NCBI GenBank assembly: GCA_016794075.1
Contig: JAEUKU010000297.1
Coordinates: 1 to 9,408, forward strand
Source of the DNA: Rhodospirillaceae bacterium
GTDB lineage: Bacteria; Pseudomonadota; Alphaproteobacteria; Dongiales; Dongiaceae
Reading direction: 5' to 3'
Length of the DNA: 9,408 bases
Positions 1 through 6,108 of this stretch are shown piece after piece. How positions within the stretch are numbered: the first letter of the stretch is position 1; each line of letters opens with the position of its first letter. Made by a program: the position numbers and the translations under genes. The notes below the pieces were generated by a model. The model made no database searches. It worked only from the letters and a program-made list of their open reading frames with translations, and was not told the DNA's origin.

Positions 1-531
1 CATGACATGCTGGAGAAGCAGGACCTCACCATCGCCCGCCACGTGATCGACGAGGGCCGCGGCCTGGTCATCGCCGCCAACAAATGGGATGCGATTGAGG
101 ACAAGAACGAAGCGCTGAAGAAGCTGAAGGACCGGGTGGAGAAATCGCTGCCCCAGGTGGCCGGGATCCCGATCGTCACCCTCTCGGCGCGCTCGGGGCG
201 CAACCTCGACCGGCTGATGGCGGCGGTGCTGAAGACCTACGCGCAATGGAACAAGCGGGTGCCGACGGCGCAGCTCAACCGCTATCTCGACGCGGCGACG
301 GTGGCGCATCCGCCGCCGCTGGTGCGCGGCCGGCGCATCAAGCTGCGCTACATGACCCAGATCAAGACCCGGCCGCCGACCTTCTCGCTGTTCGCCGCCA
401 AGGCCGATGACCTGCCGGAGGCCTATGCACGCTACCTGATCAACGGCATTCGCGAGCGCTTCGACCTCATGGGCGTGCCGATCCGCCTCAACCTGCGGCG
501 CACCGACAACCCGTTCGACGACCGGGAATAG
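1..531 (+). CDS. der: GTPase Der (EngA), C-terminal part, 5' end outside the window
   Basis: Der is a double-GTPase that acts in late assembly of the 50S ribosomal subunit. Only the last 176 residues are visible; the frame is open at base 1, so the true start lies upstream. The fragment begins inside the second GTPase domain. The G4 motif NKWD is at fragment residues 27-30 and the G5 motif SAR at 62-64. From about residue 90 to the end is the KH-like C-terminal domain, with the family-typical stretch LPEAYARYLINGIRERFDLMG followed by PIR and a conserved NPF near the end. The G1-G3 motifs and the first GTPase domain must lie to the left. The stop is TAG at 529-531. The next gene is on the same strand after 108 bp. 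The family assignment is secure because the motifs and the ending match Der throughout. Confidence 0.96.
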   Translation, partial: HDMLEKQDLTIARHVIDEGRGLVIAANKWDAIEDKNEALKKLKDRVEKSLPQVAGIPIVTLSARSGRNLDRLMAAVLKTYAQWNKRVPTAQLNRYLDAATVAHPPPLVRGRRIKLRYMTQIKTRPPTFSLFAAKADDLPEAYARYLINGIRERFDLMGVPIRLNLRRTDNPFDDRE

Positions 532-563
532 GGCCAAACTAAGGGGCCGCGCCTCGCCGGGTG

Positions 564-599
564 GTTTCCCCACGAGCCGATGGCCGAAGAAGGGGAAAC
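564..599 (+). promoter_or_regulatory. Leader hairpin 1 upstream of the MgtE-like gene
   Basis: An 8-bp perfect inverted repeat, GTTTCCCC (564-571) with GGGGAAAC (592-599), encloses a 20-nt loop that can form a further 3-bp stem (GCC 576-578 with GGC 582-584). It lies between der and the transporter gene. There is no T-run after it, so it is unlikely to be an intrinsic terminator for der. It sits one base from a second, stronger hairpin. The two together could form a structured 5' leader. The pairing is read directly from the sequence; a regulatory role is inference. Confidence 0.4.
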
Positions 600-600
600 G

Positions 601-636
601 CGGCATCCTGGCGTTGTCTCCAGCCCAGGATAGCCG
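601..636 (+). promoter_or_regulatory. Leader hairpin 2 sequestering the Shine-Dalgarno of the MgtE-like gene
   Basis: Bases 601-611 (CGGC ATCCTGG) pair with 625-636 (CCAGGAT A GCCG), giving 11 bp with a single bulged A at 632 and a 13-nt loop. The only good Shine-Dalgarno for the downstream ATG at 640 is AGGA at 627-630, nine bases upstream, and it lies wholly inside the 3' arm. When folded, this stem should block ribosome access, so expression may depend on opening it. A less stable alternative pairs CTGG (608-611) with CCAG (620-623), which would free part of the site. No T-run follows. I do not recognise it as a named riboswitch class; control by an ion, a protein or temperature are all possible. 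Confidence 0.5.
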
Positions 637-639
637 CCG

Positions 640-1650
640 ATGAGCGACACACCGATACGCACCGCAGTAACGCCGTCCGTTCATGCGATGGAGACGGCCG
701 GGCGGCTTGCCGTTGCCGCCTTCCCGACTGCGCTTGACTCCGAGCCCGTGCGCGACGTTCTCGTGCGGCTTTCGGCGGGCGCCTTCGACGTCCCGGACCT
801 GGTGCTGGTGCTCGACGCCGCCGGCCGTTATCGCGGCGCGGTGGAGCTGGCGCAGGTGCTGCGCGCGCCGCCGTCCCGCACGGCCGGGGAGCAGATCCGC
901 GCGGATTGGCCGCGGGTCGCGCCCGAGCTCGACCAGGAGCATGCGGTCCAGGTCGCGGCCGAGGCGAAGGTTGCGGCGCTGCCCGTCATCGATGCCGACG
1001 GAAGGCCGGTCGGAATCATTCCGCCGGTCGTGCTGCTCGAGGTCCTGGCGCGCGAGCATCGCGAGGACATGCACCGCTTTGCCGGCATCCTGAAGGAGCG
1101 CGCGGGGTCGCGCCACGCGCTCGAAGACCCGCCGGGCCGGCGCGCCGCGCGGCGCCTGCCCTGGCTGCTGGTCGGCCTGGCGATGAGCGCGCTCGCGACA
1201 GGCGTCATGGCCAGGTTCGAGGCGGCGCTGCAGGCCAATGTCGTCATCGCCTTCTTCATCCCGGCCTTGGTCTACCTGACCGACGCCATCGGCACCCAGA
1301 CCGAGGCGATCGCCATCCGCGGCCTGTCCGCCCGCCGCAAGCCGCTACCGCGCATCCTGCTGCTGGAACTGATGACCGGCGGCATGATCGGTCTTGCCTT
1401 GGCCATCGTCGCCTTCGCCGGCATCTGGCTCGCCTTCGGCGACGTCCTGCTCGGCCTCGGCGTGTCGATCGCGCTGCTGATCGCCGGCACCCTGGCGAGT
1501 TCGCTCGGTCTGATCCTGCCGTGGATGCTGGCGAAGCTGCGGATCGATCCGGCCTTCGGCACCGGACCGGTCGCCACCATCATCCAGGACGTGTTGACCA
1601 TCGTGGTCTATTTCGCCGTGATGACCACGCTGCTCGGGATACCGACCTAG
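640..1650 (+). CDS. Divergent MgtE-family divalent cation (Mg2+) transporter, CBS pair plus membrane domain, no N domain
   Basis: MgtE proteins are inner-membrane Mg2+ channels gated by cytoplasmic Mg2+ bound to their CBS domains. This 336-residue protein has two CBS-like units (about residues 30-78 and 94-142). A connecting stretch follows (EDMHRFAGI, 142-150), then five predicted membrane helices at about 173-192, 201-218, 240-267, 269-297 and 309-333. Family marks include FFIP (205-208), GTQ (218-220), IRGL (226-229) and, before and in the last helix, DPAFGTGP with a following Asp at 317, where MgtE has its pore Asp. The acidic superhelical N domain of classical MgtE (about 450 residues in total) is missing, and the usual GGNAGTQ reads TDAIGTQ. 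The start ATG at 640 is chosen for AGGA at 627-630; ATG at 688 lacks a ribosome site. MgtE family membership is firm; Mg2+ as the substrate is inferred. Confidence 0.85.
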   Translation: MSDTPIRTAVTPSVHAMETAGRLAVAAFPTALDSEPVRDVLVRLSAGAFDVPDLVLVLDAAGRYRGAVELAQVLRAPPSRTAGEQIRADWPRVAPELDQEHAVQVAAEAKVAALPVIDADGRPVGIIPPVVLLEVLAREHREDMHRFAGILKERAGSRHALEDPPGRRAARRLPWLLVGLAMSALATGVMARFEAALQANVVIAFFIPALVYLTDAIGTQTEAIAIRGLSARRKPLPRILLLELMTGGMIGLALAIVAFAGIWLAFGDVLLGLGVSIALLIAGTLASSLGLILPWMLAKLRIDPAFGTGPVATIIQDVLTIVVYFAVMTTLLGIPT

Positions 1651-1663
1651 ATCCGACGCTGCC

Positions 1664-1689
1664 AGGGGAAGCGCTGCGACTTATCCCCT
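1664..1689. terminator. Possible weak hairpin terminator between convergent genes
   Basis: AGGGGA (1664-1669) pairs with TCCCCT (1684-1689) around a 14-nt loop. It lies 13 bp after the transporter stop and 91 bp beyond the stop of the phosphatase gene, which is transcribed towards it. The convergent position is where a bidirectional terminator is expected. The stem is short and there is no clear T-run on either strand, so this is a weak call. Nothing else is evident in 1651-1780. Confidence 0.25.
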
Positions 1690-1780
1690 TCGGCCGGCAC
1701 CGCGTCATTGGCGTCGAGCGCCCTCACGGTGAGGACATAGCCGGGCGCAATCCAGTGAAGCGCCGCGGCGGGCAGGCCGG

Positions 1781-2560
1781 TCAGGCCGCGCCCAAGAGTT
1801 CCAGCGCCGCCCGATGCGCCGCCGGATCTCCCGCCGCCAGCACCTTGTCGCCGGATCGGGTGGTCAGCGCCCGGCCGTCCCAATCGGTGATGATGCCGCC
1901 AGCCCCCTCGATCACCGGCGTCACCGCGAGAAAGTCGTGGATGCCGTTGCCGAACTCGATGCAGAGATCGGCGAAACCGCTGGCGATCAGGCCATAGGCA
2001 TAGCAATCGGAGGAATAGAGCACCTGCCGCACCGCCCGGCGCACCCGGTCGAAGGCGGCCTCGTTGCTCGGCCGGACCGAATGCGGCGAGCTGCCGAACA
2101 AGGCGGCGTCGGCGATGTTCCCGCAGGGCCGGACGCGGACCGGGGCGCCGTTGAAGCGTGTCGGCTGGCCGCTGGCGCCTACCCAGCGCTCGCCGATCGC
2201 CGGATGATCGATGACGCCGAGGACCGGTTTCGTCGCGCGGCACAGCGCGATCAAGGTGCCGAAGAGCGGCCTTCCGGTGATGAAGGACTTGGTGCCGTCG
2301 ATCGGGTCGAGCACCCAGACGAATTCCGCTTCCGGCCGGTCGGCGCCGTATTCCTCGCCGATCACCCCGTGGTCGGGGAAGGCGGCGCCGATCAGGCGGC
2401 GCAGCTCGCCCTCGGTCTCGCGGTCGGCGTCGCTCACCGGGCTGTTGTCGCCTTTCAGCTCCACGCGGATGTTCTGGCGGAAGCGGCGGCGCAGGATGGC
2501 GCCACTGGCATCGGCCAGGGAATTGGCGAATTGCAGCATCGCCGCGCCGTGCCCGCTCAC
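1781..2560 (-). CDS. hisN: HisN-type histidinol-phosphatase / inositol monophosphatase family phosphatase
   Basis: This 259-residue protein belongs to the Mg2+-dependent, Li+-sensitive IMPase superfamily, and its pattern is closest to HisN-type histidinol-phosphatase, which acts in the penultimate part of histidine synthesis. Visible motifs are GEEYG (68-72), LDPIDGTKSF (84-93; metal ligands D85 and D88), the HisN-like RPLFGTLIAL (97-106), DCYAYGL (185-191) and HDFLAVTPVIEGAGG (208-222; metal ligand D209). E69 or E70 completes the metal site. The start is GTG at 2558-2560, overlapping the TGA of the upstream TIM-barrel gene by 4 nt (GTGA). GGAG at 2569-2572 lies 8 nt upstream, so translation is probably coupled. 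An ATG seven codons in is a weaker alternative. The usual KPYDF segment reads GIHDF here. No other histidine gene is nearby and the neighbours look like a different pathway, so the true substrate could be another phosphate ester. Confidence 0.82.
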   Translation of the reverse strand: MSGHGAAMLQFANSLADASGAILRRRFRQNIRVELKGDNSPVSDADRETEGELRRLIGAAFPDHGVIGEEYGADRPEAEFVWVLDPIDGTKSFITGRPLFGTLIALCRATKPVLGVIDHPAIGERWVGASGQPTRFNGAPVRVRPCGNIADAALFGSSPHSVRPSNEAAFDRVRRAVRQVLYSSDCYAYGLIASGFADLCIEFGNGIHDFLAVTPVIEGAGGIITDWDGRALTTRSGDKVLAAGDPAAHRAALELLGAA

Positions 2561-3687
2561 GCGCCAAGCTCCGCCAGGCGGCCATAGGTGGCGGGCGGCA
2601 GGTGCACCACCCGCGGCCCCGCGCGGTCCAGGCGCTTGCGCGCGACCTGGCCAGCCAGCTCGCGGAACTGCGCGACCAGGCCGCGGTTCCAGGCAATCTG
2701 CTGGATCGCCCAGCGGCGCTCGTCGGCCAGCAGGCGCATGGTCGACTTGCCACGGTCGACCGGCGTTTCGCTGGGTTCGCGATACTGGATCATGGGATCG
2801 GCCGCCTCGCGCGGGCCGCGGAAGGCGGGGGCGTAGTAATCCACCTCCTGCTCCAGCGCGAAGGCGATCACCTGCGGAGCCTTTTCGCCCAGCATCAGCA
2901 GATCGTGCAGCATGCGCGCGCCGGGTAGCTCGTCCTCCGGGCTGCCTTGCGGCACGCCGATCTGGCCCCAGCCATTGGGTTCAATGGTCTTGCGCGCGCC
3001 CTTCACATGCACTTGGCGGATGAACGGGGCCAGGATGTGCAGGGCTGCCAGCGGCTCCTCATAGGCATTGAGCGAGTTGGAATAGTCGAACAGCGCGTTC
3101 ATGCGCGGGTCGCCGAGGCGCTCCAGGATCGCCGCGATCTCTGCCGCGCGCAGATCCTCGTGCTGCTCGTAGTCGAAATGCAGACCGAGCTTGTTGGCTT
3201 GCTCGCAGGCATAGGCGAGATCGGCGTGGACCGCCTCGATCACTCGGCTGAGCGGTCCCTCGTGCCGGGCGTAGAGGCGGATGTTGGTAACGCCGAGCGC
3301 CCGGGCGCAGGCGATGACCGTGTCGACCTCCGCCCGGTCCGTGTTGCTGATCTCCAGATGCAGGGCGATGCCGAGGTCTTCGCGCAGCCGGCGCAGCTCG
3401 TCCAGCCCGCGCGCATCCATCTTGCGAAGACAGGCGGCCTCGCCGTCGCTGATGTGCAGGCACACGCCGTGGAGGTCGTTCTCGTACGCGAAGCGCACCA
3501 GGTCGGCCGGCGTGAAGCCGTGCATCATGTTGTGATAGAAGGAGTAGCTATGCGCGAAGAATGGCACATCCTCGGTGCGCGCCAGCAGCTTCGCCGCATT
3601 CGCCGCATCCAGCGCCGGTGCTGCCGGCGCGGGATGCGCCTGGGCCTGGATCAGGTCGCGGAATCGTGTCTCGGCAGTGTCGTCCAT
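2557..3687 (-). CDS. TIM-barrel protein, sugar phosphate isomerase/epimerase-like (AP endonuclease family 2 fold)
   Basis: This 376-residue protein resembles the xylose-isomerase-like TIM barrels that isomerise or epimerise sugars and related polyols using a divalent metal. Barrel-type segments follow in order: HGVCLHISDGE (73-83), IALHLEISN (107-115), TNIRLYARHEG (134-144), LGLHFDYEQHED (167-178), MNALFDYSNS (196-205), IRQVHVKGAR (223-232) and VIAFALEQEVDYY (273-285). Likely metal ligands are E174, D201, H227 and E279; this is inferred from the family pattern. It is longer than the usual 260-300 residues, with about 40 extra at the N terminus and a helical tail from about 310. The start ATG at 3685-3687 is chosen because GAGG at 3695-3698 sits 7 nt upstream and because the longer open frame to 3885 overlaps the cupin gene and is Arg/Pro-rich noise. 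It lies 20 nt after the cupin gene and overlaps the phosphatase. I cannot name the substrate. Confidence 0.82.
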   Translation of the reverse strand: MDDTAETRFRDLIQAQAHPAPAAPALDAANAAKLLARTEDVPFFAHSYSFYHNMMHGFTPADLVRFAYENDLHGVCLHISDGEAACLRKMDARGLDELRRLREDLGIALHLEISNTDRAEVDTVIACARALGVTNIRLYARHEGPLSRVIEAVHADLAYACEQANKLGLHFDYEQHEDLRAAEIAAILERLGDPRMNALFDYSNSLNAYEEPLAALHILAPFIRQVHVKGARKTIEPNGWGQIGVPQGSPEDELPGARMLHDLLMLGEKAPQVIAFALEQEVDYYAPAFRGPREAADPMIQYREPSETPVDRGKSTMRLLADERRWAIQQIAWNRGLVAQFRELAGQVARKRLDRAGPRVVHLPPATYGRLAELGA

Positions 3688-3707
3688 CGCCTCGCCTCGA
3701 ATTGTTT

Positions 3708-4700
3708 CTATCGTGGATCTGGCTTGCCGTCGTGCCGGCCGAGCCTGCGTTCCGGCGCGTCGCGCCACCAGTCCGGGCGCCGTCTCTGTTCCGGGTTGAG
3801 CGGATAGAACAGGCAATTGCCGGGCACCCGGCGCTGGCCCACCACGATCATCCGCGCGTCCGCATCGCCGTTGTTGATGACGCAATGGCCGATCCCGATG
3901 CCGGCGGGGAAGGCGACGACGTCTCCCGCCTTCAGCCGATGCAGGTTTCCGTCGATCCAGACATCCGGCGTGCCTTCGAGCACGAAGACGAATTCCTCTT
4001 CCAGGCTTTCCGCATGCGGATAGGAGCTGCGCCGGCCGGGCAGCAGCCTGCCGTGATGGATGCCGATCCGTGTCAGGCCGAAGCGGTCGCTGAAATCGAC
4101 GCCGATCTGCATCAATTCGTCGTCGCCGTCGTAGCAGCTCGCAGCATCCTCGCTGCCCCGCCAGTTCAGGATGCAGGCGAGCGGCGCGCTTTCCCTCGGG
4201 CTCACCCGCTTGCCGCGGTCGGGCAGGCCGTCATGTGGCCCGAGCGGCCGCGGCGGCGCATCCTCCCACCAATCCGTGCGCAGGGCGCGCTGTTCCGGGT
4301 TGCACGGATAGTAGACGCGGTTCTCCGGCTTGGTCCGTTCGCCTACCACGAGCAGGCGCGACTCTTCCTCCGAATTGTTGAGGATCGCGTGGCAGATCCC
4401 GGTCCCGGCCGGAAAGCCGACGGCGTCCCCCACCCGCAGGGGATACAGGCGCCCGTCGATCCAGGCATCGGGCGTGCCTTGGAGGACGAAGACGAATTCC
4501 TCCTCGTCGCTCTCCGCATGCGGGTAGGAGGTGCGCCGGCCGGGCGGCAGGCGCTCATGGTGGATGCCGATCCGCGTCAGGCCGAGGGCGCGGCCCAGGG
4601 GGGCGCCGATGCTGAGCAGTTCGTCGCTGCCCTCATAGGCGGCGTCGTCGGGCCCTTCGAGCTCCGTCCAATGGCGGATGAAATCGGGGCGGGCGGCCAT
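3708..4700 (-). CDS. Double-cupin protein (two tandem COG3837-like cupin domains)
   Basis: This 330-residue soluble protein consists of two similar cupin halves (about residues 10-160 and 178-328) joined by a short linker. Each has cupin motif 1 as PGRR-S-YPHAES-EEEFVFVL, where the usual HxH is HxE (H61/E63 and H229/E231) with a further Glu at E68 and E236. Each also has motif 2 as GD-V-FPAG-GI-H (H104, H272) followed by an Asn-Asn pair. Both keep a full set of likely metal ligands, so both may bind metal. Each half ends with NPEQ and DWW-DAP signatures. Residues 41-88 and 209-256 match at 39 of 48 positions. Single-domain relatives are usually about 160 residues, so this looks like a duplication and fusion. 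It is the first gene of a three-gene minus-strand operon. The ATG at 4698-4700 has only GGA 8 nt upstream and an AAGGA that is too close. Cupins can be isomerases, dioxygenases or sugar binders; the reaction is unknown. Confidence 0.85.
   Translation of the reverse strand: MAARPDFIRHWTELEGPDDAAYEGSDELLSIGAPLGRALGLTRIGIHHERLPPGRRTSYPHAESDEEEFVFVLQGTPDAWIDGRLYPLRVGDAVGFPAGTGICHAILNNSEEESRLLVVGERTKPENRVYYPCNPEQRALRTDWWEDAPPRPLGPHDGLPDRGKRVSPRESAPLACILNWRGSEDAASCYDGDDELMQIGVDFSDRFGLTRIGIHHGRLLPGRRSSYPHAESLEEEFVFVLEGTPDVWIDGNLHRLKAGDVVAFPAGIGIGHCVINNGDADARMIVVGQRRVPGNCLFYPLNPEQRRRPDWWRDAPERRLGRHDGKPDPR
3786..4133 (-). repeat. Direct repeat copy B, second cupin half
   Basis: This copy encodes residues 190-305 of the double-cupin protein and is the partner of copy A. 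The metal-ligand positions are conserved in both copies, while loop residues (such as PLGRALG against DFSDRFG) have diverged. That suggests selection on both halves after duplication and not a recent, inert repeat. Confidence 0.8.
4290..4637 (-). repeat. Direct repeat copy A, first cupin half
   Basis: This copy encodes residues 22-137 of the double-cupin protein and aligns without gaps with copy B, 504 bp (168 codons) away. Similarity remains clear at DNA level, for example in the shared stretches AAGACGAATTCCTC, TCCGCATGCGG and GATGCCGATCCG. The repeat is coding and in frame, so it reflects gene duplication and fusion, not a mobile element. A one-codon length difference appears just after the NPEQ motif. 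Confidence 0.8.
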
Positions 4701-4776
4701 TTCCTTGATCCGTGCTGGTTGCCGATCCCGCAGGGTGGCGCGGGCGGCGGACGAAATCTGTCAGCAAGCGGTTGGA

Positions 4777-4805
4777 AAATCAAATAGGAAATGAATGACT
4801 TTCAA
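4777..4805 (-). promoter_or_regulatory. Possible promoter for the cupin operon
   Basis: On the minus strand TTGAAA (4805 to 4800) could serve as a -35 box. With a 17-nt spacer the -10 position reads TGATTT (4782 to 4777), and with 16 nt it reads TTGATT; both are poor matches. The stretch 4771-4830 is clearly AT-rich against a GC-rich background, and it is the only sizeable gap between the two minus-strand blocks. These facts support a promoter here, although the exact boxes are uncertain. Confidence 0.3.
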
Positions 4806-4824
4806 CAATTCAGAACTGAATTGT
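4805..4824. promoter_or_regulatory. Inverted repeat, candidate operator of the cupin operon
   Basis: ACAATTCAG (4805-4813) and CTGAATTGT (4816-4824) form a perfect 9-bp inverted repeat with a 2-bp centre. The size and symmetry fit a dimeric helix-turn-helix regulator. It overlaps the last four codons and TGA stop of the isochorismatase-family gene and touches the TTGAAA box of the possible cupin promoter. As RNA it would form an AU-rich hairpin, but no U-run follows in the direction of transcription, so an intrinsic terminator is less likely. No regulator gene is in the window. Confidence 0.45.
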
Positions 4825-5367
4825 GTGCGAATCCGCAACTTTTATTGTCCGCGGGCCGGCATCGAACCCGTTCAGCACGGCGTTGTGGTGGGCGACGATC
4901 TGCTCGAAGCCGAGGCCGCCCAGGTCGGCGGTCGTATGCCCGTCGCCCACCAGGGTCACGTCGAAGCCGTGCGCCACGGCCGAGCGCGCGGTGGTGTCGA
5001 CGCAGAACTGGGTCATGCAGCCGCCCACGACCAGGTGCCGGATGCCCCGCTCCATCAGGCGCTGCTGCAGATCGGTGGCGTAGAAGGAATCGCTGGCGGT
5101 CTTGTGGATCACCAGATCGCCGGCGCGCGGCGCCAGCTCGGGCCGGATCTGCCAGCCCTCGCTACCCCTCGCCAGGCGGTGGCCCTCGGGACCGTCATGC
5201 TGGACCAGGATCACCGGGATGTCGGCCTCGCGCGCCTCGATCTGCAGCATGGCGAGCCGCTTCACCATGGCATCGAGCGCCGCATCGACGATCTGCTGCC
5301 GCGCGCCCTCGCCCTTGCCGCGCAGGATGGCGTTCTGCACGTCGATGATGAGGAGGGCGGTGGACAT
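4810..5367 (-). CDS. Isochorismatase-family cysteine hydrolase
   Basis: This 185-residue protein belongs to the isochorismatase/nicotinamidase-like superfamily, which hydrolyses amides or enol ethers with an Asp-Lys-Cys triad. The triad is visible as D9 (LLIIDVQNAI), K89 (VIHKTASDSFYAT) and C122 (GGCMTQFCVDTT). The Gly-Gly-Cys before it corresponds to the family's conserved loop with a cis-peptide bond. The ATG at 5365-5367 is chosen because the protein then begins right at the first strand, and AGGA at 5377-5380 lies 9 nt upstream. The longer open frame to 5625 is a shadow of the SDR gene. It follows the SDR gene by 5 nt and is the last gene of the radA-led block. The stop lies inside the inverted repeat at 4805-4824. 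The substrate is unknown: true isochorismatase, nicotinamidase and other amidases of the fold cannot be separated by eye, and no siderophore genes are nearby. Confidence 0.87.
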   Translation of the reverse strand: MSTALLIIDVQNAILRGKGEGARQQIVDAALDAMVKRLAMLQIEAREADIPVILVQHDGPEGHRLARGSEGWQIRPELAPRAGDLVIHKTASDSFYATDLQQRLMERGIRHLVVGGCMTQFCVDTTARSAVAHGFDVTLVGDGHTTADLGGLGFEQIVAHHNAVLNGFDAGPRTIKVADSHTIQF

Positions 5368-5372
5368 GGGCC

Positions 5373-6098
5373 TCAGTCCTGCGCCTTCACAATCTCGCCG
5401 TTGCCGGTGAAATCGGCGCGCGCGAGGCGGACGAAGGCCTCGGTGATGGCGTCCGGCGGCGGCAAGGAATTGGGATCCTCGCCCGGATAGGCGCTGGCGC
5501 GCATGCGGGTGCGGGTGCGGCCGGGGTCGATCAGGTTGGCGCGCAGCTTGCCCTGCTGGTTCTCCTGGGCGTAGATGCCGACCAGCATCTCGAGTGCCGC
5601 CTTGCTGACCGCATAAGCGCCCCAATAGGCGCGCGGGCCCCGCGCGGCACCGGAGGTGACGAAGATCGCGCGGCCGGCGTCCGACAGCCGCAGCAGCGGG
5701 TCGAGGCTGCGGATCAGCCGCCAGTTCGCCGTCAAATTGACGTCGATCGCCTCCTGCCAGTGCTTGGGCTCGGTGTGGGTCAGCGGCGACATCTGGCCCA
5801 GCACGCCGGCATTGCCGACCAGCACGTCGAGCTTGCCGAAGCGCTCATAGAGCCCGGCGCCGAGCTGGTCGATGGCGTCGAAATTCCGGAGGTCGAGCGG
5901 CACCAGCAGCGAGGTCTTGCCGTTGATGCCGCGGATCTCGTCGTCGAGTTCCTCCAACGCGCCCACGGTGCGGGCGGTGAGGACGAGGTCGGCGCCTTCC
6001 TCAGCATAGCGCCTGGCGACGGCGCGGCCGATGCCGCGGCTGGCCCCGGTCACCAGGGCGATGCGGCCGGCGAGGGCGCCGCTTTCAGGCGTGCTCAT
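5373..6098 (-). CDS. Short-chain dehydrogenase/reductase (classical SDR)
   Basis: This is an NAD(P)-dependent oxidoreductase of 241 residues, the usual size of a classical SDR. The Rossmann glycine motif TGASRGIG is at 17-24, an Asp after strand 4 at 69 and the NAG motif at 96-98. The catalytic tetrad is N121, S149, Y162 and K166 (YAVSK). The typical PG segment after strand 6 reads DPGRTRTRM (191-199), as in YciK-like SDRs of proteobacteria. Arg43 after strand 2 hints at a preference for NADP, which is inference. It starts 10 nt after purF and ends 5 nt before the isochorismatase-family gene. Its own Shine-Dalgarno is poor, so it may rely on coupling with purF. The position next to purF looks like a conserved order in related bacteria, but that comes from memory and is unchecked. 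The substrate is not known. Confidence 0.9.
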   Translation of the reverse strand: MSTPESGALAGRIALVTGASRGIGRAVARRYAEEGADLVLTARTVGALEELDDEIRGINGKTSLLVPLDLRNFDAIDQLGAGLYERFGKLDVLVGNAGVLGQMSPLTHTEPKHWQEAIDVNLTANWRLIRSLDPLLRLSDAGRAIFVTSGAARGPRAYWGAYAVSKAALEMLVGIYAQENQQGKLRANLIDPGRTRTRMRASAYPGEDPNSLPPPDAITEAFVRLARADFTGNGEIVKAQD

Positions 6099-6108
6099 CG
6101 ACGAGAGA

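Noticed and set aside
564..636. Intrinsic terminator for der
   Set aside because: Both hairpins lack a following T-run, and the second one overlaps the ribosome site of the next gene, which fits a leader better.
1647..2753. 368-codon open frame on the minus strand overlapping the phosphatase
   Set aside because: It is Arg/Pro/Ala-rich and out of frame with the phosphatase, which has clear catalytic motifs.
3688..3885. N-terminal extension of the TIM-barrel protein by 66 residues
   Set aside because: It overlaps the end of the cupin gene, reads as Arg/Pro-rich shadow, and the inner ATG has a well-placed GAGG.
3561..4787. 408-codon open frame on the + strand opposite the cupin gene
   Set aside because: It shows an internal repeat only because the cupin gene beneath it is duplicated; no fold or motif is seen.
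5368..5625. N-terminal extension of the isochorismatase-family protein by 86 residues
   Set aside because: It lies inside the SDR gene, is Arg/His/Pro-rich, and the fold starts right after the inner ATG.
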